Below are positions 1 to 10,858 of a DNA stretch of 64,000 bases, one piece after another. Made by a program: the position numbers and the translations under genes. The first letter of the stretch is position 1. Each line of letters starts with the position of its first letter. The stretch is taken from positions 992,001-1,056,000 of the forward strand of contig JAHRHY010000001.1 in the NCBI GenBank assembly GCA_019671135.1. The letters are read 5' to 3'. Source of the DNA: Linnemannia hyalina. Its lineage: Eukaryota; Mortierellomycota; Mortierellomycetes; Mortierellales; Mortierellaceae. The notes under the pieces were generated by a model. That model did no database searches. It worked only from the letters and a program-made list of their open reading frames with translations, and was not told where the DNA came from.

Positions 1-295
1 CCTGACACAGCCCTTTCACTGCCTCGTCAGGCCCAATTGCCGTCTCCCCCCGTCCAATGTCCTTTGTAAATATCTTTCTCTCGTCCAACACTCCTATATT
101 TACTGCTGCTTGAGCTGCGCTTAGTTCTCCTCTCTCTCGTCTCTTCTCTCAGCTCTGACCAAAGTGTGGACCTCACCTTTTTTTTCTGTTCTTTTATGCC
201 GATTACTCGATTCTAATTCCTCTTCCTCTACTTCCTGCTCACCTTTTTTCACCCCCTACCATCCTCCCATCTATTACCATCTAACAGTTCCTTAG
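1..295 (+). other. T-rich leader or intron of the kinase gene
   Basis: This is pyrimidine-rich DNA with no convincing coding frame. It ends in a branch-point-like CTAAC (281-285) followed by AG at 287 and TAG at 293-295. I read it as an intron, or a 5' leader containing one, in front of the first visible kinase exon. Any earlier exon lies left of the window. Confidence 0.4.
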
Positions 296-2530
296 GCGAG
301 TTGCCTCTACGCCCAATACAAAGGCTGCCCTCGACGACGCAATCAACAACACCCAGAACAAAACGTCCGACCCAAACGGCTCACCAGTACTCGCCAAGTC
401 CAACAGCTCGATCCACTCTACCATGACCACCTCCTCCATGACCACAACCGCCACTGGCACAACCGTCGGTAACGGCTCATCACTCAACGGCGGTCTTCAT
501 CTCAACATTCCAAAGAGCCCCAACGGATCAGCTCTGGACCTCAGGAGAGGCGCCTTCCGTCGAACTTACTCTTCCAACTCGATCAAGAAAAAGACGATCG
601 AGGTCACACCGAGCAGCTTTGTCAAAATCCGTTTGTTGGGCAAGGGCGATGTGGGAAAAGTCTATCTGGTCCGCCAAAAGGATACCGACCGCCTTTACGC
701 AATGAAAGGTAAAGATAGCCGGACAGACTATCGATCTTTTGTTTTCGCTATCCCGCTGTTGACAAAAGGTTTTCAATGCCATGGTGCAATTACTTGGCTC
801 AATGGCTCTCGACAGTACTTTGTTTCAACGCCAAGCTGCGATGATGATGACAATGTTTGCTGTTATGGACACAGCTCAGGATATATATGAGAACTGCTAT
901 GTTTTTATACCAGACTGTGTCATTTTGTGCTGACTCTCCTTTTCCCCTTTGTCTTTCTGTCTTTCGTTATATGTCTATTAGTTCTTTCAAAGAAGGAGAT
1001 GATCAAGCGCAACAAAATCAAGCGAGCTTTTGCAGAGCAGGAGATTCTCGCCACCTCCAACCATCCATTCATTGTCACGTTATACCACTCTTTCCAGTCG
1101 GAGGACTATCTGTACCTTTGCATGGAGTATTGCATGGGAGGCGAGTTCTTTCGAGGCAAGTCAAGTGCCCGATTTTGTTTTGTTTTTGTTTTTTTTTCGA
1201 CTCTTTGGATAACAGGCTGGGTGTGTGAGCGTGTACGTACGTTGGTTGGGACTTGGACGAAATTGGCCTAACCAGAGTGTCTGTTTTCGGATGTTGTCCA
1301 TTTGTAGCATTGCAAACAAGACCAGGGAAATATCTCCAGGAGGAAGACGCCAAGTTTTATGCTGCCGAGGTTATTGCCGCATTGGAATACTTGCACTTGA
1401 TGGGATTCATTTACCGTGATCTGAAGCCAGAGAGTACGTCTTGCACCCTTGCTTTTTTCGACAATGGCCCTTTCATGCCACCGGATCTTATTATCTTGCT
1501 CAGTTGGCACTGCCGTAATTGATTATGACTAACGGAAACTCGCTATTTCTTCGTAGACATTCTGTTGCATCAGACCGGCCATATTATGTTGACTGATTTC
1601 GATCTTTCAAAGCAGTCTTCGCCAGCAGGAGAGCCAACAGTGGTCAAGACCGGATCGCCTTCGATGCCCCCAGCTATTGACACAAAGTCATGTATCGCAA
1701 ACTTGAGGACAAACAGTTTTGTCGGCACAGAAGGTAAATTTTATTCTGGAAAGAGATGGAGAAATTGCTCAATGGTTCACATTTTTTATTTTGCGTTTCT
1801 CTTTATTTATAAGCAACCATGTGGACAGCCAATTAAGATCATCTCTTTTTGTCATTTTCTTCAATCAGAATATATTGCGCCAGAGGTTATCAAAGGATGT
1901 GGACATACTTCAGCAGTGGATTGGTGGACGCTTGGAATTCTGATGTATGAAATGTTGTTTGGAGTGACACCCTTCAAGGGCAAGGACAGGAATGCGACCT
2001 TTCAATCGATTTTGCATACAGATGTGCAGTTCCCGGACCACCCAGGGGCTCAACCAATCTCATCGCTCTGTAAATCGGTGATCCGCAAGCTACTGATCAA
2101 GGACGACCAACTCCGGTTAGGCTCCAAGGCGGGTGCAAGCGATGTCAAGTCGCACCCTTTCTTCAAGACGACCAACTGGGCCCTGCTGAGACATCTCCCT
2201 CCCCCCATCATACCCCAGACCTCCTTTGGCGCGGACGCGATCAACTTTCGACAGATGCATGAGTCTGTCAGCTTGGATATCGAGGGTGAAGAGCTGGTTC
2301 ATCAGCACCCCGGAGCCAAGAATCCTTTTGCCAACTTTAGCTCAGGTAATTTAGAGGAGATACTATGCAGTTACTTCTATGCGTCATGCTCTGGCGCCCA
2401 GTTATTTGGGTTGGCATTTGGGATGAGAAAATGAAAAGAGGACCATGGCACTAACGACATCACTACTTTCTCTGTTCTGCTCTTTCTCTCATTAGTCACT
2501 CTGCATCATGACGGAGATGATGACATGTAA
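296..2530 (+). CDS. FPK1: AGC-family Ser/Thr kinase, Fpk1/KIN82/NRC-2 type (5' partial)
   Basis: Visible exons are 296-708, 982-1155, 1308-1433, 1557-1733, 1869-2345 and 2496-2530; phases agree at every junction. The glycine loop reads [11 protein letters not shown], followed by the AMK lysine. The catalytic loop is YRDLKPEN and the metal-binding motif is DFDLSK rather than DFG, which is characteristic of the phototropin/NRC-2/Fpk branch. GTEEYIAPEV and the AGC C-terminal tail ([19 protein letters not shown]) complete the domain. In yeast, Fpk1/Fpk2 phosphorylate and activate aminophospholipid flippases at the plasma membrane and Golgi; the same role here is inferred. The domain is preceded by a Ser/Thr/Asn-rich segment. 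Intron 2 has a GC donor (1156) instead of GT. The N-terminal exon is missing. The gene is tail-to-tail with the next one, about 285 bases apart. Confidence 0.88.
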
Positions 2531-2815
2531 TCTTGTACCACTTACTTTCCACCATTTTTGCACAATTAAAAAAAAACTCCATTGATACACTTTAAGAGAG
2601 GGCGACAACGGCGATGACAACAAAACAAGCACAAATAGACACCCACAAGGTACGCATACAACGCCGAGGCGGGCGGGTGAGCCAGGCGGGCGCGAGCATG
2701 AATGAGTGGAAGGATACACATGCGTGTGAGCACCAAAAAAAAACAACCACACGCAACAGCTTTGCGTTCACGGAGGTTAATAAGGTTGTTCATGAGCAAA
2801 CTCAACCCACAGAGA

Positions 2816-5630
2816 TTAAGGTTTTATTAGCGATGTGGTTGACGAGTACTTTGCCAAGGCCGAAAATGCCGAGATGGTGGATCCTGTTGCCGGTTTGCTG
2901 TTCTTCCCTGCGGCTGCTGCAGCAACAGCGGCTCTTGCTCTTCGCGCCTTCTCGATCGGATCCAGATCTTCATCATCATCCTCACTCGTCTCCTCGTTTT
3001 CCTCTTCTTCGCCCGTATCGTCTTCCTCCTCATCCGACGGGCTCTCTCCAATCTCGCTCTCACTCTCACCTCCCTCCTCTGCATCATCACCATCGTCCTC
3101 CTTTGAATCACTCTCGGTAGCAGGCCCCAAGAACCGATCCAGATCTTCCCTCTCTCTCATCTCGTCATCCCCATAATCGTCCTGATACCCCAACAACGAC
3201 GATGGGTTCGCAAGCACCGCTTTCGAGATCTCGTCTTCCCCAAGTTTCGGACGCCTCAATGCCGCAGCCGTAGTCGCCGTCCTTGCCGCCAATGTCGTCG
3301 CCTGAGTGGACACAAAGTCACGTCTCGACGAAGCAGATTCCAGATCCTGGTGATTAGCACCCAAAGTCTTGACTACCTCGACAGATTCAAGATCGATCTC
3401 AGCCTCGGCTAACTTCCACAGATCCTGCTGCCTCTCTTCCTGGGTCCGTCGGAACTGTGCCATATCCGTCTCGAATTGGTTCTGGTAAAGCCGCAATTTT
3501 CTCGCAGCCTCTTCCTTCTGGAATTGCTCACTCCTCATCGACAGTAACTCTGCCTTATCCCACAATTCCTTCCTAGAAAATTACATGGAGGAATGAAAGA
3601 AGAAAGACGCAATGTTAGCAAGGTGATTGGGAAAGACGTGCAATTAACGTGTCCTGAAAAAAAAGAGAAGGATGAAAGGAAAATTCGATGCGACTCTGTA
3701 ATGTCTTTTACCTCTGGGACTCCATGTATCTGTCGAGTTCATTGACTTGAGACTTCTTCCAGTCAGCCAAGGTAAGAACTTCTGCATCCACTTCTAACAT
3801 CTCGATCGCGCTCTCTAGCCCAACCAGTTTTTGTTGGATGCTCTCTAGTAATAACGTCAAATAAAAATCAATGGTTAGTTCGGAGCTGTCATTCATCATA
3901 AATTAGTTGGAAAAAAAAATAATTGTTGCGAATAAAGATAGAAAGAGGCTACGTACCAGTTATAGACATGATCTCACCGAGACTCTGATCCAATTGCTTA
4001 ATATCCTTGGCTTCTTCGACTAATTGCTCCGAGGTTGTGGCATGACGAAGGCATAGCTCCAGTACTCTCTGCAGAATTTCATCCGCATCCTAATTATACA
4101 AACACATGAAATGCAGAGAAAAATATGAGTAAACTAATGAGCGACTAAAAGGTTGAACAGTGAAACGGTTTGCATGATACCAAGTATTGAAAACTTACAT
4201 CGGCACGCTCAGAGTTTCTGGTGGTATGGTTGTGGATCTCTGTCCAAGAGTCCTGGTATCTAATATCAACCACAGTTGTACCCCCATACAAATTCCAGTC
4301 AGCAAAATTCTTCCTCAATCCTTTCGTAATATAAACCTCCTCAACCAGCCAATGCGACCTTGGGTTACCTTTGAGCCATCTGTTCAACTTCTGGCATCCG
4401 CTTCGCACGCTCCAAGGCAAGATCCTGCTGTGCCCGAATCTTGGCCAACAACGCTGCCGTCTCCTTTGAAGCCTCCTCCGTTTTGACCCCCGTTTTCAAT
4501 CCACTCTCTGTCCTAGCTATTGCCCGCCTACCAAACTTTCCTCCTGCTCCTGTCGTCGTCGACCGGCGTATCGAATCCGCATCGCTCTCCATTCCACCTC
4601 TCACATCATTATCAGCAATAGCACCAGAAGAAGAATCATCCTGCCCATTCCAAGCCCAAACACGACTCCGACTCGCCTGCCCTCCATCCCTCCCACTCAA
4701 ATAAGGTCCTGTCCCACCTCCAGAAGCGCCGCTCATATGTCCCGTCAATCCAAGTCCACCAGCCAACTGTCCCAATCCCAACCCACTCCCTAAACTCTTG
4801 ATTGACTCTGTCACAGACTCAGCAATCGACCCCTGCCGGTGGACGGATGTCGCTTTCCCTGTACCTATACTACCCCCCGGTGTAGACGTCGACGTTGCCC
4901 CACCGCTCTGTCGCCTGTTGGTTAAGGAGGGTGGGAGGAAGGAAGACCACGACCCAGACTCCGACCTATCCTGCGTGGCAAGAGTACCAGTAGTGCCCGT
5001 GCTGCTGACAGTACTCGACCGATTAGATCCTCGCCCTTGTCCAGGTCCTGATTCATTAAAATCTGGTTCACCTTCTGGACTCATGGTTCGTATGGAGTCC
5101 TGCTGTTGTCCCTGCTGTTGGCGGTGGTGGTGATGGTGTTGTTGTGAATCGATAGGGTTATTCGCCAAGACTGTTCTTAGACTTTCGACACCAGACTTCA
5201 TTGCCTGCAGTCTAGATGGACATCAAGACCAAAGGGTATAAATATGTGTCAATTGTAACCAGGAAAATAATAGTCCGCGATGATATCATGCGGGCAAAAA
5301 ACATGGACAGGTTGTAGATTGTTCATATGAGTAACAAAACAAAAAAGAAAAAAAAACGCACAATGAGCTTTACCCTTGCTGGCTCCTTGCGCGGAGTTCA
5401 TCCTGGCCAAGACTACAAAAGCATCAATTGAAAGATAAGTGCGATAAAGAAAGAAAAAAAAAGAGGCTGTGTCAGTGTGCGAACTTGAAAGTCTTGGCAT
5501 ATAACGCACTACCTGAAAAGAAAAGGCACGCCCTTTCAACAACAACATTGCGTCAGAGTGTTGACAACAGAGAAGCTCATTACAAAGTATTCCGAAGAGA
5601 GTCTGACGTGTTGAAGATGTTCTTGAACAT
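2816..5630 (-). CDS. Dysbindin-like coiled-coil protein
   Basis: Seven exons, read leftwards: 5630-5584, 5412-5374, 5211-4369, 4259-4199, 4089-3957, 3844-3712 and 3572-2816. They join in phase into about 670 residues. The start at 5630 gives MFKNIFNTSDSLRNT and runs into a heptad-like stretch (GQDELRARSQQGLQAMK). A long Ser/Gly/Gln/His-rich linker follows, encoded by exon 3. The conserved part starts at RYQDSWTEIHNH and continues as a coiled coil through ADEILQRVLELC, TESIQQKLVGLE and RKELWDKAELLS. The order YQDSW, helices, then a K/E-rich coil resembles dysbindin (DTNBP1), a BLOC-1 subunit for endosomal sorting. The tail is very acidic and then Ala/Arg-rich. The dysbindin call comes from remembered family features and is tentative; another coiled-coil trafficking protein is possible. 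Confidence 0.6.
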
Positions 5631-5909
5631 GCTGGGCGGTGCATGTACGTATGAAAGAAAGAAGAAAAAAGGTTGTGAATGAGAAATGAAATGAAAAGAA
5701 AAGGGTTACTGGTGAACACATGAACAAGCGTACTGTACTGAAACAAAGCCACATCAAACTCCTTTCTTCTCTTTCGACATTTACAAGCCGTTTTTCATTT
5801 TTTACAGGTTTTTTTATTCTTTTGTTTCTTTGTTCAATGAAAAGTGGTGGTATTTGTGGATGAGAGCTGTGCAAGTATCCAAAAGAAAAGTATGAGAAGG
5901 AAAGACTGT

Positions 5910-8900
5910 TTATGCATAGATGTATGAGTGGCCAGAAGCCGCTGCCTTTTCTGCTGCCGTTTTAGCATTGTCCTCCTCAATAAACCGTCTCTCCTCCTCA
6001 GAAAGCTCAAACGGTTCGTCGTCGACTTGCACTGGCACCTGCAAGTTCGATGTAGGATAGAGTACGGCAGAATCTGCTGCAAAGTGACCGTTGCTCGAGC
6101 TGTAGTCGTTACTGCTGCTGCTGTTGCTGTTGCTGTTGCTGTTCAGGCTCGAGCGAAGCTGGCCATAATCGGGGTCGGACAATGTCTGGTCCTGATGCAG
6201 AGGCGAGGGCTGGTGGGGTGTGCGGCGAGGAAGATAGGATGAAACTGTGCGAATCTGTCCCTTGTTCTGTACATGTGCGCCTACGGGTCTGGGGTAACCA
6301 TTGGCTGCTGGCGCGGATGCGGGAGCACGGTGTGCAGCTCCTGCCTGTTGCTTTTGCTGCTGTGCTGTCCATTCGGCAACCTTCTGGCGGTGGTCAGCCA
6401 TAAGGGCGTCAATGCTCTTCAACAATCCAAGAACGACCTCGGCGTGCTGCTTGCGGATGGGATCCTCCGAGCACAGAGCGCGTGCCTTGGCAGCCCTAAT
6501 TTGTCTGTCCATGTCGCCCTCCGTCACTGGCTTGGTCGTTGGGGGGTGGGAGATGACCTTGCCTTGTGGCTCCTCCAAGTGAGTTTGTGCCAACTGACGA
6601 GTCATAGCGTCCAATGGATCCAAAGGCTCCGATGCAGCAGCCGCAGCAGCAGCCGCAGCAGCCTGTCTAGCCTTGGCCTTTTGAATCAATCCTCCAAACT
6701 TGCTCGACGAGTTGGGTGTTGCCGAAGATTGGGCCAAATCGTTCTCCTCTGACTGTGCGGTAGCTTCCTGGTCCTGATCCTGAATCTGTTCATCGTCAAC
6801 ATCTTCGGTCTCAATCTCTGGCAAGGGTGCGTTTGGAACAGCCGGTGCGTTGAGCATCATCAGTTCAGGATCCATGCCCGCGTAAGCTGAGCGTGGTGTC
6901 TTCTTCTCCGCCTGTGGCTTCACCATCATCATCATACCGCCCGCTTCCGCAGCGAGCTTCTCCTGCTTGGCCTTGGTCTGAGTGCTCATGTCGGCATAGG
7001 TGCGCTCAACCTTGACAACAACCGTGGGCACAAATGTCTCCTCGTTCTCGGTCTTGATGGTAGGAGAGATGTTGTTGCCTCTAGGAGAGATGTTGCTGTT
7101 CCTGACATTGTTCATGGTGTGGGTGTGGGCCTGGTAGGGATTGGTGGCCTGCTGGATGCTGTTCTGGAATGGCATGGCTTTAACAACTCCAGGTCTTGAG
7201 ACTTGTCCAGACGCCGGGATCTCCCAAGGCAAACCTGCAGTTCCGTATGGCACAGAAGGAACCGTAGCACCAACAACGAATGGATCTTCGGGGAGAAGGT
7301 TGCTATAAATCGACTCTCCAGTAGAAGAAACAGAAGAGCTGGGATATCCGGCCCCGTTGAGATTGCCGCCGTTGTTATAGTTCATGTTGTCGTTGTTACT
7401 GAGTCCAGAGTTGTAGTTGGGGACGACTCCTGAAAAGCTGGCATCCAGAGCAATCGGATTCTGCTTTTGCTCAGGGAACAAGGTTTCGAAGGTCTGAGGC
7501 TGGAAGACCTCTCCACTGACATCCTCGAACAATGTCGAGCAGAACTGGTTGAATTGGTTGAATTGGCTCCAGTCGTTCACATCGGGCAAGGAGGTGAGCA
7601 GGCGGTCGGGGGTCAAGGGGTTAACTTCCAAGATGGCCGAAAGCGCATTCAAACGCCCCATCATATCTAAAAGTAACAACAAGATGATGAACATGGTCAG
7701 CTGTGATTACACATACAATAAAAAACGTGTCATACCACCACCGCCACCATCACCACCACCCAAACTCGTGTCGTGTTCGAATAACGCAAAAAACACTGAA
7801 GTAGGTTCGTCTTTTCTTAGAAATTACAAAATGCGTTTTGTCCTGGTGTATTTACCTTCATTGTAGGAAGGATCCAGACGCTTCTTCTTTGCCTCTAGGG
7901 CAAAGGATCCGAGAGTGTCGGATAGGACCTCGTCAAAACCATCGCGCGAGCGCTTAGCGCTGACGGGGGAAATCATGTTCTCATAGCCATGGTTGGGGAA
8001 GGCGCCGTAGTACGCTCCAGAAACGTCGACGGTTGGTCTTGCAAACTGTTGGTTGCTGCTGTCGACTAAATCAGGCGTACTGAAGAGATCGGAGTGTGGG
8101 AAAGGCGAAGCTTTGCAAGCAAATGGACATGAAGCGTGTGTATAAGAAGGCCAAAAAAAGTTAGAAAAAGGAAAATAGTAAGGAAGAAGAAAAAAACCTG
8201 CGGATAGCATATGTGTAGGCAAGAAGGCGGATGAATATGATTCGAGCATTGAAAATATCGTTTTAGTCACTTACAGTGGCCAGGATTGGCCCAGTGCTCG
8301 TTCGAGTCGGCCATACTTGCGGGCGAGAGGGGCATAGAATAGGGCGATTGAGCAGAGAGGGTTGAGGATGCGATTGAGGGTGATCGATCGAGATAGGAGG
8401 GAGGAGTGAGGGGTTGGTAGTTTTGGTCATTGTTTGGCTGGAGGTGTGCGGGCATACCCAGCGAGGGGACGACACCGTCTCCGTCCTGGTGGGTCTTTTC
8501 ATGCTTCTTGAGATCTTGGGGTCGCTTAAAGCCCTTTCTGCAAATCTATTTTTCCCATTAAAAAAAATGCCAAGAGAAACAAAATAAATAGAGAGAGGAG
8601 TAAGTGTCAGTGTCTCATGAGGGCTGTGGTCCGACCGACAAAATCGACTAGAGGGAAGTGAGTGTTGTCTTGGCAAAACGGGCATCCGACCTGGTTGCCA
8701 AGAACGAGCACGAAACAAACAATACATGTGGAATAAAAAGATAAAACGCAATTGCATCTTAACAACAATCCCAATTGCATGTATAAAAAATGCTGCAGGG
8801 GGGTGTGTGGGTATAGGGAGATAACACAAAAAAGCAAAAACAAAGAAAGACGGCGCTTACGTCGCAGTGGTAGGGCTTGGAGGCAACGTGGACTCGCAAG

Positions 8901-9118
8901 TGGGAGGTGATATGGTCTCGCTTTGCAAACGTGGGCACAGAGCACTTGTCCCAGCGACAGGTCAAGCACAGGTTGTGGTGAGCCTTGCGGCCGACATGGT
9001 CGTCCCTCAAGTGCTCGTAGAGCATCTCGGCGTCGTCAAAGTTCTTGAGACATGAGTCCCACTGACAGATGTAGTCGTCCGAGAAGATGAAAGACTGAGG
9101 AGAGGGGACGCTGTCCAT
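5910..9118 (-). CDS. pacC: PacC/Rim101 pH-responsive C2H2 zinc-finger transcription factor
   Basis: Exons are 9118-8861, 8545-8275, 8110-7856 and 7666-5910, giving 846 residues. Three zinc fingers lie near the N-terminus. Finger 1 is [12 protein letters not shown], followed by [12 protein letters not shown]. Finger 2 is [10 protein letters not shown], followed by [12 protein letters not shown]. Finger 3 is [19 protein letters not shown] and is split by intron 1. The spacing and the motifs [17 protein letters not shown] and [13 protein letters not shown] match PacC/Rim101, which binds GCCARG and is activated by proteolysis at alkaline pH through the Pal/Rim pathway. The remaining residues are Gln/Ser/Ala-rich, with acidic stretches and an [13 protein letters not shown] segment as in other PacC proteins. 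The initiating ATG (9118) sits directly before finger 1, so the N-terminus is short compared with ascomycete PacC. Two GCCAAG hexamers lie upstream at 9494-9515. Confidence 0.92.
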
Positions 9119-10858
9119 TGGAGTGAGAACAATTAAAAGTGGAGAATGTGTTTTCGAGGGAAGTCGTCAGCGGGCTATTTATCTCGTTGCGCTGTGTTTT
9201 GCTGCTGTTGTTGTATATATGGCAAGTTGTTGTTGTTGCTGCTGTGTGTTTACAAGGAGTGGATTTCGAAGATAAGGGTGGTGGCGCTTGTTCGTAGTAA
9301 CGAGGGGAAAAGGACGTTTCGACAAAGACAACAGAAGAGGAGATAAAGAGAGAAGTAAAAGGTGACGAATGAAAATCGAAAAGTAACAGTGAGAAAAGGC
9401 GGCCCTCTTATGTGTGTCTGTCGGACATTTAGGTTGTGCAGGTGGGACTGTTAGTTAGTAGGTTAGCCGGTGGAGGGTGGAGGAGGGGGAGGTCTTGGCT
9501 CAAGGAAATGCCAAGCCAATTTACTCACACTCTTACTCCACTCACACTCAATTCAATTCATATCACGCATTCCTGCATTACGCTCATCCGTCATGGGCAA
9601 TTGTCCTCCGATAATATCAGCAAACGAACGCCCAGCCGTCCTTCTTCATCATCATCATTCAAGTCTCCCCGTCTACCCTTCCTTCACTGCTCCTTCTCTT
9701 TCTCCTCGGTGTCCGCCCAGCCTCTTTGCCTCTTGGCTGCTGCTGCTGCTTATGATGTTACCTGTTGGCACCCTCTCTTTATCCTTCGCACACCTTGTTC
9801 CCATCATCGACTCTTGCCCAAACGGCGGAACCCTCCCATCACCACCGTTCAATCCTTTCCTCCTCGTCTTAATTTCTCAACCTCTTCAACAAAGCCTTTT
9901 TCCCATCCATGCGTTGTGCTATCGACGGCCCATTCTGCTGTGCAACGGCGGGAAAAGAGACTTTCTATCTACTCACACGCCCGCACACCGTTTCCTTCCC
10001 ACATCCTCTCCCATCTGTGGCTAAGCGCCCAGCCCGCTCCGCCTCTCCTTCTACTTTCACATATTTTTTTTCTTGCTACTATTTCTACCTTTATTAACTG
10101 CTCTTTTGGTGAAATGGACAACAGCCCTCTCTTTGTCTCTCTCTCATTCATTCTCTCACTCCGATGCTCGCTCGTCCCTCCATGCGGCCTATTCAGCCCT
10201 CCAATGCCGTTTCTTTTTTTTTTCATTCTAAAGTCTTGGCTTTGTCACCCTTCCTTCCTGCTTCTCCGTTGTTCCTGTCCCTTCATTGTTCCTTCTCCTC
10301 TTTGATCCTCCCGCCTAAGCGATCTTTGATCGGGCTGTTGGAAAATTAGAGGTGTGAGACGAGCACGAGTTTCAAAGGAGACAATGATGGAAAAGAAGAA
10401 AAAGGGAAGGACGGAAAGAAGCAAGGGGTTTCTTGCCCACCGTCCTTCCTCTTGCCACATGAACACAACACATTGTTCCGTTAATACCAAACAAAGACAC
10501 GAACAACAACAACAACAAAAAAACGAGGCTGTGTTGCTTGCAGCGTGTATTTTTAGAAAAGCCTCGAAACCACAGACAAGGCATCTTGTCAGTTCCTGTT
10601 GATGTTGTTCTTTGCCCTGAAATGATTGTTTAAGAAAGAGGCGCGAACTGTGCCTCGAGACAATGCAACAAAGTCCGGAGACGTTTGTCAATTGTATTGA
10701 GCTAGTACTACGATGGCGAGTATCTTTGCACGAAATCATCGTTCAATCAAAATGACACCAATACTTATCAGTCTCAGGAACCGATCATCAGAGTAAACTC
10801 ACTAATTCATCTCCTTTGGCGAAATTTAACCACAGCAAAAAGAATAACATACGTTTCT
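9119..10858. other. Intergenic region upstream of PacC
   Basis: Pyrimidine-rich on the + strand, with low-complexity open frames that I do not consider genes. It should hold the PacC promoter on its left and the 3' flank of the NACHT gene on its right. PacC-type hexamers occur as CTTGGC at 9494-9499 and GCCAAG at 9510-9515. Confidence 0.5.
9494..9515. promoter_or_regulatory. Paired GCCAAG hexamers upstream of pacC
   Basis: CTTGGC (9494-9499) and GCCAAG (9510-9515) form an inverted pair with a 10-base gap, about 380-400 bases upstream of the PacC start codon. GCCARG is the established PacC core site, so autoregulation is plausible. The hexamer is short, and one or two chance matches are expected in a spacer of this size. 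Confidence 0.3.

Noticed and set aside
9436..10305. 289-codon open frame on the + strand upstream of pacC
   Set aside because: Composition is Ser/Leu/Pro/His from a pyrimidine-rich spacer; no domain, no codon bias, no supporting splice pattern.
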